Assembly: GCA_025716855.1 (NCBI GenBank)
Contig: JAIXMQ010000018.1
Coordinates: 186,001 to 250,000 of the forward strand
Direction: 5' to 3'
Source of the DNA: Pilaira anomala
Lineage: Eukaryota > Mucoromycota > Mucoromycetes > Mucorales > Mucoraceae
Length of the DNA stretch: 64,000 nucleotides
Of this stretch, positions 12,301 through 23,267 are shown piece by piece (within the stretch, counting starts at the first letter, position 1; each line of letters begins with the position of its first letter). The notes under the pieces were generated by a model that had not been told where the DNA came from, made no database searches, and saw nothing but the letters and a program-made list of their open reading frames with translations. The translations under genes and the position numbers were made by a program.

Positions 12301-12720
12301 AGAATAAAAAAAAGAAAAAAGAAAAAAATACAAAAATACAAAAAGAAGATAATGGGACTTTTTCTTATCTGTGACGCAAATTGTGCGTTGCTGTACTCAG
12401 TAGGCGTCATTTACCAAAAATAATACCGCTCAATCCAGGATTACAAGCAAGTGCATACGTCGATCTGGTTCATTAATGCGCTTTGTTTTTTTTAACGTTC
12501 AAATCGTGCTATTTTCCTAATTTTAAAAGCTCACATTCCCAATCACTTCAATAACTATATATTCAAACACACACACACATACACACACACATAATTGATT
12601 TTATAATGCTATTTACATACTTTTTGTTTTAGAATTGTAACAAGTTGCATAAATGTTTACAGAAATTTATTGTTCTTTCCTAGATGATGAAAAAAAGGAC
12701 CAAAAAAATAACGTGTACAT
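12301..12720. other. Intergenic spacer, antiporter promoter / RPS15 3' flank
   Basis: Antiporter promoter side: A/G-rich (sense T/C-rich) tract at 12303-12350 and an inverted pair of TGACGC sites at 12372-12409. A CACACA stretch lies at about 12568-12591. RPS15 3' flank toward 12720. No gene. Confidence 0.7.
12372..12409. promoter_or_regulatory. Inverted pair of ATF/CREB-like half-sites
   Basis: TGACGC (12372-12377) and its exact inverse GCGTCA (12404-12409) flank 26 bp, 72-109 bp upstream of the antiporter ATG. TGACG is the known core of fungal ATF/CREB bZIP sites. Functional assignment is inference. Confidence 0.3.
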
Positions 12721-13591
12721 TTACTTGAGAGGAACGAACTTGGAAGAGTGAGTGGCACCAATACCGGGACGACCATGCTTAACAGGCTTGTAAGAGATGG
12801 AGAATTCGGCGAGGTAGTGACCAGTCATCTCGGGCTTAATTTCGATTTGGTTGAAGACCTTACCGTTATAGACACCAATGACGGAACCAATCATCTCAGG
12901 GACGATGATCATGTTACGGAGATGGGTCTTGACAACCTCAGGCTTCTCACCAGGGGCGGCAGACTTCTTGGCAGCACGGAGCTTCTTGATGAGACCCATG
13001 GGCTTACGCTTAAGACCACGTTGGAATCTTCTACGAGCACGACAGTGAACGAGCTCCATGAACTAAGAAAAATTTAAAGTGTCAAATTTCGCGTCTTTTC
13101 TTATATTAATGTCTTTTGTTTTTTTTTATACCTGTTCAGAAGACAAGTCCAAGAGTTGGTCAAGGTCAATACCACGGTAGGTAAACTTACGGAAAGTTCT
13201 CTTTCTAGGAGTAGTTTGCTCGTCAGCCTATATAATTGATACGCTTTGTTTAATATTGTTGTCTTTCTTATAAAACAAAGTGAGAACAAAAAAAAAAGAA
13301 TAGAACAAGAAAAGGCATGACTGAATTCAAGGTGTATTTCGGTATTGTGGGTTGAATACGTGTATATATGTATATTAAAATCCATTTGACATCAAGTCTA
13401 CATTATGTTGTTTTTGAATTCCACTAACATTTAAAAAAAAACTTTTTGCCACCATAAGTCTATTTTTTTTAAAAAAAATCATCCATCCATTCGTATTGAT
13501 TATTGATTGTATGTTGGTATCATCCTTTTCATTCTTATTCTCTTTATTTCTCTCTCTTGTTTTATTTTATATAGTTGATATACAATACCAT
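12721..13591 (-). CDS. RPS15: 40S ribosomal protein uS19 (RPS15)
   Basis: Small-subunit ribosomal protein at the head of the 40S subunit. Two exons are certain on the minus strand: 13132-13227 (starts [15 protein letters not shown], ends LLDLSSEQ) and 12721-13062 (starts [13 protein letters not shown]). They contain the family signatures [40 protein letters not shown] and the C-terminal [14 protein letters not shown]. Only the initiator Met is missing from them. The best first exon is a lone ATG at 13589-13591 followed by GTATTG, which implies a 361-nt first intron; long first introns are common in fungal ribosomal-protein genes. ATG followed by GTGGCA near 13454 is a weaker alternative. Codons favour C-ending forms, as in highly expressed genes. 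Divergent from eIF3i across about 310 bp. Family certain; start tentative. Confidence 0.88.
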
Positions 13592-13799
13592 GATGAGGAA
13601 AAAAGGGAAGATTCCTAGATTATCCGTTTCTACACTCCATATAACCCAAACTTTTTCGCCCCGCCTTTTTTGCCCTATCTCTCTCGCTCTTCTAGCTCCT
13701 GCCTGAGTGGGTTGTACGATGAGTGTCTCTGGATAATTATTGAACAAGAACACCTTCTTCTTTACTTCTTCCGGTCCGGACAGTATACTTTTGCGAAAG

Positions 13800-13830
<31 letters not shown>

Positions 13831-13900
13831 CTGAGAGACTAAGGGTTTTTTTATATATTTTCTCGCTTCTTTTGTTTCTTTTTTTTTAACAGCAACAACT
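13592..13900. promoter_or_regulatory. Divergent promoter between RPS15 (-) and eIF3i (+)
   Basis: About 309 bp separates the two start codons. The half near eIF3i has a T-run at about 13806-13830. The half near RPS15 has a purine-rich block (GGGAAG, GAGCGAGAGAGA in sense) and a GC block around 13660. Both genes belong to the translation machinery, so co-regulation is plausible but not shown. Confidence 0.6.
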
Positions 13901-15098
13901 ATGAGACCCATTTTACTTCAAGGTCATACCAGATCTTTAACTCAGATCAAATATAACAGAGAAGGCGATTTGCTTTTTTCTTGCTCCAAGGATAAAGTTG
14001 CTAATGTTTGGTACTCTCATAACGGTGAACGTCTTGGTACATATACAGGCCATCAAGGTGCTGTTTGGACTATTGATGTCAATGGTAATACAACACGAAA
14101 TAAGACATCTTACTTTTTTTAATTAAAAAAAAAGTAATTAAAGTGAGATGCATAAAAATAGAATATAGAAAAACTTTATACTAAAAAAAAATAACCTTTT
14201 TTTTTTTCTAACAATAGCCTCTTCCACATTACTCGTTACTGGTTCTGCCGATAACTCTTGTAAGCTTTGGGAAGTTCAAACCGGTCGTTGTTTAAAGACC
14301 TGGGAATTCAACACTGCTGTCAAGCGTGTTGAATTCAGCGAAGATAACTCCATGGTGTTATGTGTTACTGAAGAAAGAATGGGTTTCGCTGGTACCGTTA
14401 CTGTTTACCCTGTCAACAGTGATATCAATGGAAAGCGTAAGTGTATTTAGCAAGAAAAAAAATTTTCAAAGTGAAAAAAAAAAATGAAAGAGTTACTGAA
14501 AAGTATTATTATAGAATCTGATACTCCTATTGTTACCATTACTAACAAGGGTGGTTCTAAGGCTGTTGTTGCCGGTTGGACTTGTTTAGATAAGTATATT
14601 ATTACAGGTCACGAAGACGGTACTATTTGTCAATGGGATTGGAAGAAAAACGAAAAGGTCAAGTCAATTGCACCTCACGAAGGTGTTTTATCTGATATGC
14701 AATTCAGTCCAGATCGTACATATTTCATTACTGCTTCCAAGGATAAGAACGCAAAGATCTTTGATTCCATTACTTTAGATGTCAAGAAAACATATGTATC
14801 TGATACACCTCTTAATTCTGCAGCTATTACTCCTAAGCATCAAGAATTTGTTGTTTTAGGTGGTGGTCAAGATGCTATGAACGTTACAACTACTTCTGCT
14901 AGACAAGGTAAATTCGAGAGTAGATTCTATCACAAGATTCTTGAGGAAGAAGTTGGTCGTGTTAGAGGTCATTTCGGTCCTATCAATACCATTGCTGTTC
15001 ATCCTGATGGCACTAGTTATTCAAGTGGTGGTGAGGATGGTTACGTTCGTGTTCATCATTTCGATCCTGATTATTTCACCTTCAAGCTTGAAATCTAA
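13901..15098 (+). CDS. TIF34: Eukaryotic translation initiation factor 3 subunit I (eIF3i)
   Basis: WD40 scaffold subunit of eIF3, acting in 43S preinitiation complex assembly. Exons 13901-14084, 14218-14436 and 14515-15098 give 328 aa, the usual eIF3i length. The N-terminus [19 protein letters not shown] is diagnostic, as are [25 protein letters not shown] and the C-terminal repeat [20 protein letters not shown] with [15 protein letters not shown]-run and TTTTTTTTAACAGCAACAACT precede the ATG. The next gene (MBIP-like) converges and its stop is 125 bp away. Identification is very secure. Confidence 0.96.
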
Positions 15099-15223
15099 AA
15101 ACCAAATCAAAACATAAAATATTACAACAATTCGAAAAAAAATAACACTCACTTATACATATAAATAATAAAAATAGCAATAGACTATAAAAAGTTTTTT
15201 TTTTATTATATATTGTATATTTA

Positions 15224-16240
15224 CTATTGTGAATTGGATGATTCTATTGTTTGCCTAGTGACAGAGACTTGGCTTTGTTGATTTAATTGATCTATCACTG
15301 CTCTAGTTAGTGAAGAATTGGCTCTTCCTTGTGCTTTTAGTGTACGTTGCTGTAGTGGCGCTGTATTTGTAATTTGTGTAGAAAGATAAGCATCTTGGTT
15401 TGTCGGTATCACTGCTTGTTGAGTTTCAGTAGGGCGTGTTATATATTTAATAGGTGGTGGCGGTGGGAAATTACGGTTCGGTTGATTAAAGTGAACCGCT
15501 GCCCAAGTAGGATGTTGTCGTTCTATTTCCATTAATGTATTTTCTAATATTTTGAGTCGTTCAAACATAGAAAAAGGAGGTTTTGCCTCATCGTCTAATC
15601 TAACGTTTAAATGTTGTTCAATATTATGTATACGTTCTGTAGGATCGGCAGAAGTCGTCTCTATTGGAGTTTTTGTGGTATTTGATTGTTTATTATCATG
15701 AAAAGTAGATAGAGATCTTGCTAAAGGTCCATCCTCATTGTTGACAATATCGAACTTCATTTGAATATTACGATTAATTTCACGAGCATCTGTCCTCGCA
15801 CAAGTAACATCGTCTGCTTTTGGGTCATGTCGGCTAAGGAATTCTGTGCGGTTACTTTCGTCTAGTTCGTTTTGTTTTGCTTGTATAAACATATTGATAC
15901 GTTGTTCTACTTCTTCTGTCGTTGCTCGGATTTGAATTTGTTCACTATCTAGTCGTTTAACGCGATCTCTTTCTTCTTCTTCTTCGTCTCTTTTCCGTTT
16001 AGTAACTAATAAATCTGGGTGTGTTTTATCTTCTTTCTCAAGAACCTGTTCTTTGGCATTGACGTGTCGCTCTAAAGAAACTAGAAGCTTTTCAACCAGT
16101 GACTCTAAAGCTTCTGGTAACTTTTCCAAGTGATTGCGTGAAAGTACGATAAGTTCAGAGTTTAAACATTCGCTGGTTTCCACTAGTCCAATATCTCTTA
16201 AAAATTGTGATAATTCTTTATTCCAAGGTAGTGTTGACAT
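15224..16240 (-). CDS. Coiled-coil protein resembling MBIP (ATAC-complex MAP3K12-binding inhibitory protein)
   Basis: Single-exon 338-aa protein. The N-terminal 70 residues are helical. A basic/acidic patch follows (TKRKRDEEEEERDRVKRL, a possible nuclear signal), then a long helical segment. A conserved-looking block at about 200-250 (RIHNIEQHLNVR, FERLKILENTLMEIERQHPT, WAAVHF) resembles the C-terminal MBIP coiled coil. The tail is proline/glutamine-rich. MBIP is a cofactor of the ATAC histone acetyltransferase in animals; the assignment rests on motif resemblance from memory and is moderate. Convergent with eIF3i, whose 3' flank it nearly touches. Confidence 0.6.
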   Translation of the reverse strand: MSTLPWNKELSQFLRDIGLVETSECLNSELIVLSRNHLEKLPEALESLVEKLLVSLERHVNAKEQVLEKEDKTHPDLLVTKRKRDEEEEERDRVKRLDSEQIQIRATTEEVEQRINMFIQAKQNELDESNRTEFLSRHDPKADDVTCARTDAREINRNIQMKFDIVNNEDGPLARSLSTFHDNKQSNTTKTPIETTSADPTERIHNIEQHLNVRLDDEAKPPFSMFERLKILENTLMEIERQHPTWAAVHFNQPNRNFPPPPPIKYITRPTETQQAVIPTNQDAYLSTQITNTAPLQQRTLKAQGRANSSLTRAVIDQLNQQSQVSVTRQTIESSNSQ

Positions 16241-16882
16241 AACTATGATAAAGAAGAGGAAAAACAGTATATGTTCAACTTTAGTTGAAGAAAAAAAAGA
16301 AAAATAGAGAAAAAAGAGTCACATTGCACATTGCAGAAAAAAAAAAGAACATTTGATAATACACATGTTACGGCATTATTTCTATTTCATTTGGTATCAT
16401 TTAAAAGTTATCTGAATATCGTTTTGCTCATTCTTTCTAAGTCCCCGGATATATCTATCTTTTTTTCATTTTTGTTTCTTTTTTAGTATAAATAAAAAGT
16501 GAGGTCATTTAAATATTCATAGAAACTAGATATTGAGGTACGTGATTTGTCTAAATAAAATCTAGGACATGAACTGATAGACTGTTTCGTCACTTTTTAC
16601 TATTTTTGCCATGCTGTGTAAAATTCCAAATCAAAATTTTATCTCGGTAATAGTAAACGGTATTTTTTATTTATTTATTTATTTACACTTTCTTAATTCG
16701 CATGAGCCCATATGAGAGTGTACAGAATGAAGGAGACTCCTTATATATATACAGTGAAATAGTATTAACAAACATGTCATATTTATTTATTTATTTATTT
16801 ATTTTGGTTTTACTTTATCTTTCTTTTTTTCTTTGAGTATCAACTTCTTTTTTGTTTAGTTATTACTTATTTTATTTTTTCA
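16241..16882. other. Divergent intergenic region with two ATTT-type microsatellites
   Basis: Shared upstream region of the MBIP-like gene (-) and the kelch gene (+). Tetranucleotide runs of TTTA/ATTT occur at about 16666-16684 and 16781-16804. T-rich DNA precedes the kelch ATG. No gene. Confidence 0.7.
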
Positions 16883-18975
16883 ATGAGATTAAAACTTATC
16901 TTCATATTATCCCAATTTTACATCACCAGCCTGTTCGCTCAAAAATCTATTCACATAAAACCAGTGCCACAATGGGCCAATGGCAAGTATACATATAAGA
17001 ATACTTCTATATCGATATATATATACATATATACATATAAAAATAAATTTGTAAAATTAACATTTTAAAATTTAAAAGAATAGAATGTGTACTGCTAACT
17101 ATGAAAGGTAAACTTCTATGTTTTGGTGGACGGCAAGAAAATGGTGTACCAATAAACACAATAAGCTCATTAGATCTATATAACTCATGGAACACAACCG
17201 ATCCTGCTTGGTCAATAATAGAGTCCAACATGTCACCAACCTCTTTTTTCGCATCAGCTTTTTTACCTTCAACTAATAACGTCCTTGTTGACGGTGGACT
17301 TCAAGACACCAAAGAAAGTCATACTATGTATTATGACACCTTAAATAACATCTGGGTAACTCCAAATATCAAAGATTTACCCTTAATTAAAAGGTAAACC
17401 AAACAAAAGAATTATGCATGTATAAATATATTAAGGCAGTAATTTTTATTTCTATTATATGTGTAGGAAGCAGCATACCGCAGTATCTGATGATCTAGGA
17501 CGTGTTTGGCTTTGGGGCGGTCTAAGGTAATTTTTTTTTCTTCTCTTAATCATGCCTTCTCTCTTTCTGACTTATTTCCCCTTTTTTGCATAAAAAGTGA
17601 CATATCTACAAATGGTGGTGTAACAATGTATTATGGAAATTGGTCTGTGATCGATACACAGGTAAATATTACAATATTAAAAAAATATGATTTTAATTGA
17701 TGCAATGTCATTAGACTTGGACCACTAGTTTCCCAACCGTACAAAATAACCCATCGCCACGCATTGATCACACTGCTACTATGATTGCCAATAAATATGT
17801 GTTAATTATTGGCGGTGTTGTTTATTCACGTGATGTTACAGATCCTGCCGGAAAACTAAGGTTAAACCCTGTTTCCATGAGTTCTTTATTAATTTTCGAT
17901 ATACCCAATAGTCGATGGATTAATGTAACAGCCGGTGGTAATATTCCTGCCCCTAGAAGAGGTCATTCCGCTGTTTTAAGTAAGAACAAAATATGCAAAG
18001 AAAATAAAAAGACCATAACTCTTACAGTCTTAATATATTTATATATTTTTTTACAAAGGTCATGATGGCAAAAATGTTATTGTTTTCGGTGGTGGTGTAC
18101 CTGAAGATAGCCATGAACAGTTAAATGACTTATTTATATTAGAGCTAGATACGATGCGATGGACAGCTCCTTCAATTAAAGGCGTACCACCTAAACCGAG
18201 AAGATATCATAAAGGTAGTTACGCATATGCACATAAATGAGAAGAAAACAAAAAATTTAATAAAAGAAACTTCATTCTACACTCTTCTCTTTTCCTGATT
18301 CCAAAAAAAAAGCGTACTTAGTGGAAGACTCCTTATTGGTTGCGTTTGGTCTTGGTGTTGATGGCAAAGGATTTGATGATGTAAATATTCTAAGTACTTC
18401 AAGTTGGTCATGGATTACTCAGTATACCGCAAATACAGCTTGGTTATCAGGAAATACGACGAGTAATGGTATTGTTAAAAATAATACAGGTAACTTAGAA
18501 TATTTTTAGTCATATACTTTTTTTTCTTAACTTAGTAATTTAGGTATTGTCATTACCTACGATCCAAACACAAAAAAAGATGTGGATGCTAATCCAGAAG
18601 TTTCTTCAGAAACTCGTATTAAAGCAGGTGTGATTGCAGGCGTCGTGAGTGGAGGCGTCGTCATTGTAAGTATTTTTAAATCTTATTCAATCTTTTTTAT
18701 TGTAACATTTATCATAGTTAGGAGGTGGGATTTTTCTTGTACTCAGTATGGTCATATTTCGAAGAAGACAAACCAAGAACAAAAAGACTAACAATAGTAA
18801 TATGATAGACCCCGATAGCATACGACGAGATAATGATTCGACATTTTCAGATTTAGTGCCAGAGCCATTAACATTGAGACCACTTCAAAAGCCTGATAAT
18901 CGGTCGTCCATTTGCTATGCTCCTCAGATAGAAGATGGTGTATTTTATAAGCCAAATGTACCAAATAAAGACTAA
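16883..18975 (+). CDS. Secreted/membrane-anchored kelch-repeat protein
   Basis: Exons 16883-16986, 17079-17393, 17467-17526, 17598-17661, 17715-17979, 18059-18214, 18313-18489, 18544-18665 and 18718-18975 give 506 aa. A signal peptide (MRLKLIFILSQFYITSLFAQ) is followed by kelch-type beta-propeller repeats: KLLCFGGRQENG, LPSTNNVLVDGG, GRVWLWGG, ANKYVLIIGGVVY, PAPRRGHSAVL, NVIVFGGGVPED, PKPRRYHK. A transmembrane segment (AGVIAGVVSGGVVI then LGGGIFLVLSMVIF, about 407-435) and a basic stop-transfer RRRQTKNKK lead into a cytosolic tail of about 70 residues. Secretory-system kelch proteins of this kind are common in Mucorales; their ligands are unknown to me. Exon 1/2 could instead use a GC donor (GCAAGT at 16983) with the TAG acceptor at 17083. 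Confidence 0.82.
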
Positions 18976-19064
18976 AGCTCTATGTATTATTATCACATTA
19001 CGGTTAAAATCAATTAAAATTGTATATTATTTTCTTTCATTAGTTATTTATTATTAAAAAGTGA

Positions 19065-19881
<817 letters not shown>

Positions 19882-20175
19882 TGGTAAAATTAAACCTGTA
19901 TATTCTATGTGAAGTGGTCTTATTGTTTCTCTTATTTTCTCACTACTGTGACCCCGCTTTGAAAAGGTTTATTTTCTCCGCCTGCATGATGATTTATGTT
20001 GTGCCAAACACTTGCTCGAAATACCAAAAGACGGCATGACGGTAAATCCTATATTTTTTTAACTCGTGATACAGAAAGCCGTTGTATGATGTAATGCATT
20101 CAATTCCTTACTTAAACTATGTTTGACTAGCATCTTTCCTACTTCTTTTTTCTTTTCATTATTGTTTAAACAAAA

Positions 20176-20303
20176 ATGCCTGGCTTATTAAATATCTTTC
20201 CTAAAGACGTGCTTGATCAAAATCAAAATAAGGTTCATGATTCTAATACACTACTGCCCAAATTAAAAGGTAAGTTATACTGTCATTTTTTTTACTTGTG
20301 TTC

Positions 20304-20335
<32 letters not shown>

Positions 20336-22046
20336 GTGATAATAATACAAATTGAATAAAGTCAAAGAGACGGTTGATAAAAACTCGTATTTCCCGGATA
20401 CACCTCCCTCTAGTGCGAGCGAAGAAAGCTTGCAATTTTTAAAACGTCCTGTGGTATTGGAAGAAATGGGTCAATTGTGTACTTCAGTACGTTTTCAGGA
20501 CACAAAATCAGAAGGACGTCCCAGTATTTACCTATTCATCTTCGTTAATCCATTATCGGGCGATTGTAAAGGAGCAGACTTACTTCAACTGGCTATTCAG
20601 CATTTTCGATTACGTCGATTCCCTCAAGTGCAAGTAGAAATTCATAATATCCTAGATAAAGCTGATAGGAACCTTGGCTTAGAACGAATTAAAACTGTGG
20701 AAGCGATGGCTAAATCCGGTCAGTTACCTTCAATAGACGAAAACAAAGAAGACGAGCATCCAATTAGCGCTACAGTGAGAGCAAGACATATTCATGTATG
20801 GTCATGTGGAGGTGATGGTACTGTTATGTCCTTATTCGAAATGTTGGTAGAGTATCATATTGATCTCGACTACATGTTTTTTTCATGTAAAGCATATATT
20901 TATTTTTATTATATTCACAGATGTATTCTTTCTGACTTCATTTTTCTTTAGGTATCCCATTTGGTACTGGTAACGACTTCAGTCAAGTACTAGGTTGGGG
21001 AAGAACGATACCCCAAAAAGATATTCTAGGGAAACGACTGCAGAATCTAGAAAGCCTTATTACAGAAAGATTGCAGAAGTCAGAGGCTGCACGATTAGAT
21101 GTATGGGAAGTCGAAATGACTGCATGTGAAGGAGGGTACGTGCGATTAGCCGGGCCGCAACGTAAAGATGGTCATGATGTGCTTGAAATAGATGAACGGC
21201 TGCAACAAGGTGACTATCCTTCTGTTACTCGCAAAATGTGTAATTACATGTCAATTGGTGTACAGGGTTATGTCGGGTCTGGCTTTGAGAAACATAGGGC
21301 TGGTAACCGTTTTGTTAACATGATGGTATATACTTGTGAAAGTGCCAAATGGGTTTTCTGGCGCAGATTCCCTGCTGTCACTAATTTTATCGAAAAAATT
21401 ATATTTAATGGAGAAACTGTATTAGAATGTCCTGGTCCTGAGGATAAAACAACTAACAATAGCAATGCACCTATAATGACAAAGCATCCGATTGATTTTG
21501 TTATACAAAACATCCCACATATATGGTACAGTTATTTTTTGTTTTGTATTTTTCATACGTAAATACTAATATATTTCTTACAGGGGAAGGGAAGTAGATT
21601 TATGGGGTGATGCAACGTCTGGGTTAGAGGTAGTAAACCAAAGAAAAGGGCATACAGATCCAGAGAACTGGACACCTCAATTGGCTAATGACGGAAAACT
21701 AGAAATCATGACAATACAAAACATGACAAGTTATATTAAAAAATTGGCTAATATTCGTCAACACGTTTCGCGTGTTGGTCAATTTGAAACACCTTTTGAA
21801 ATTATGTTTCGAAAACCACAAGTATTAAGAAGTAAAAGTTGGTGGAATGGTCTGCTTGAAAATAGATACAAGAGAGAAAATACCATTTGTATTATGTGTG
21901 ATGGTGAATTCTATATTATCAAGGATCCCAAGACTTTAAAATTCAGAAGGTTCGCACAGGTTTGGACGTTAGGAAGACACGACGAAAAAGTAAAAGGGAG
22001 ACTTGTTCAAGACGAAGAAGTATCTCATCAACAACGATTTGAATAA
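20176..22046 (+). CDS. Diacylglycerol kinase
   Basis: Phosphorylates diacylglycerol to phosphatidic acid. Exons 20176-20269, 20362-20886, 20952-21525 and 21584-22046 give 551 aa. The catalytic domain starts near IYLFIFVNPLSGD. It has the nucleotide motif GGDGTVMS (residues 181-188) and, across an intron, CIPFGTGNDFSQVLGWGR (207-224). The accessory domain follows (CNYMSIGVQGYVGSGFEKHR). No C1 zinc fingers are seen, as in several fungal and protist DGKs. The last exon ends in a basic region resembling a membrane-contact tail (RKPQVLRSKSWWNGLLENRY). An A-run of 30 or more lies in intron 1. The stop codon is only 35 bp from that of RRP46 on the other strand. Confidence 0.92.
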
Positions 22047-22081
22047 ATATTATGTATTGTTTTTATTTTTGTTATTTTTAT

Positions 22082-22949
22082 TTAATGTCCAACCATTTGT
22101 TGTTGTTCCTTATTCTTCTTGGACTCAACTGCAATTCTTAAAAATCCATGTACCTTTTCTACTGCTTCAAAGCAAATATCGTGACAAGAGAAATACTATA
22201 AGGGTGTTAGTAATACGTAAATTGATCTTATATTATTTATTACCTGTTCGTCGGAAAAGACACCCTCTGAATCTGATAATAAAACATGAGGGTTTGAATG
22301 AGAATTATCAAAAGAAAATGTATGAACAGATTTGGCATTCTATTTTTTTAAAAAAAAAAATTCTGAGTCAATACACGTTAGTCAAAATAATCGATACATT
22401 TAGTTTTACCTCTAATTCGGCAGCTGTAGGATCTAACACTAATTCGTTATCTTCATTAATCATTCCAGTAATGGCTGCAGCCATATATTTCATAGGTATA
22501 CCAGCATCTAATAATGCTACTGTCACAGCATTTACTGCAGCTGCTAAAACACATCCATCATCTTTCATAACTTGTACAACGATTTGTACGAGCGTACGAG
22601 GCATCATACCGCCTAAAATGACAGGTTCAAAAGCTGTACGTAAAATACTTTCCATTAATTTTTCTTTGGTGTTAGGTACTCCTTTAGCAGGTCGAACAAC
22701 AACTTCTAAAGTGGCCTCGTCTAATTTTTCGTCACGAATTTGTACTTCAACAGGTCCTGATACAGAACACATAACAGCAGTAGATCCTATCATACAAATG
22801 AGTTTAGTTTTTGTTAATTGCGTTGACGTAGTTTTGAACTTACCAAATTCAAACTTGGAAGAACCATCAGCTTTGTTTAATATGTTTTGTGAAGCAGAAA
22901 ATGCTCTCAATTGTAAGTAGTCGTCACGGCGATCAGGTCTGTTTACCAT
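22082..22949 (-). CDS. RRP46: Exosome complex component RRP46
   Basis: RNase PH-fold subunit of the RNA exosome ring; eukaryotic members are generally non-catalytic. Exons 22844-22949, 22410-22786, 22244-22339 and 22082-22195 (minus) give 230 aa. Family signatures: VNRPDRRDDYLQLRAFSA, GSTAVMCSVSGPVEVQIRDE, ATLEVVVRP, LGGMMPRTLVQIVVQVMKDD, LAAAVNAVTVALLDAGIPM, LVLDPTAAELE. The ATG at 22949 fits family length; the frame stays open for 41 codons upstream, with A/T-rich sequence that lacks conservation. Intron 1 (22787-22843) is 57 nt, in frame and stop-free, so retention would insert 19 residues. It is called an intron because its GTAAGT...TAG ends remove a stretch with no counterpart in the family. 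Confidence 0.9.
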
Positions 22950-23267
22950 AGTAGAAGATATGTTATGTGTATGAATAGAAAAAAAAGCTTTTTTTACACT
23001 GGGTTTTGATCCTAATTCTTCAATTGTGACGGTTAACAACAGTCTTACAGAAGATACATTTGGTATAAGCAAAAAAAAAAAAAGCGGACATAAGTTATTA
23101 CTTGTTCAGCAGTAATGTTATGACTGATTCACTAAACAAGGTTGTTGCACAAAGCTTGAATCAGATTATAATTGTATATAATTTATAGGTTATTTTAATA
23201 TGCTTTAAAAAAAGGTATGGAATATTTATGATTTATATGTGAATGTGTCTTGTACAACAAAATAAAA
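22950..23267. other. Intergenic spacer upstream of RRP46
   Basis: 5' flank of RRP46 (-) and 3' flank of the DUF4203 gene (-), including an A-run at 23071-23083 (sense T-run). No gene seen. Confidence 0.65.

Noticed and set aside
12748..13077. Plus-strand 109-codon ORF opposite RPS15
   Set aside because: Exact shadow of the ribosomal-protein coding strand; no promoter or homologue.
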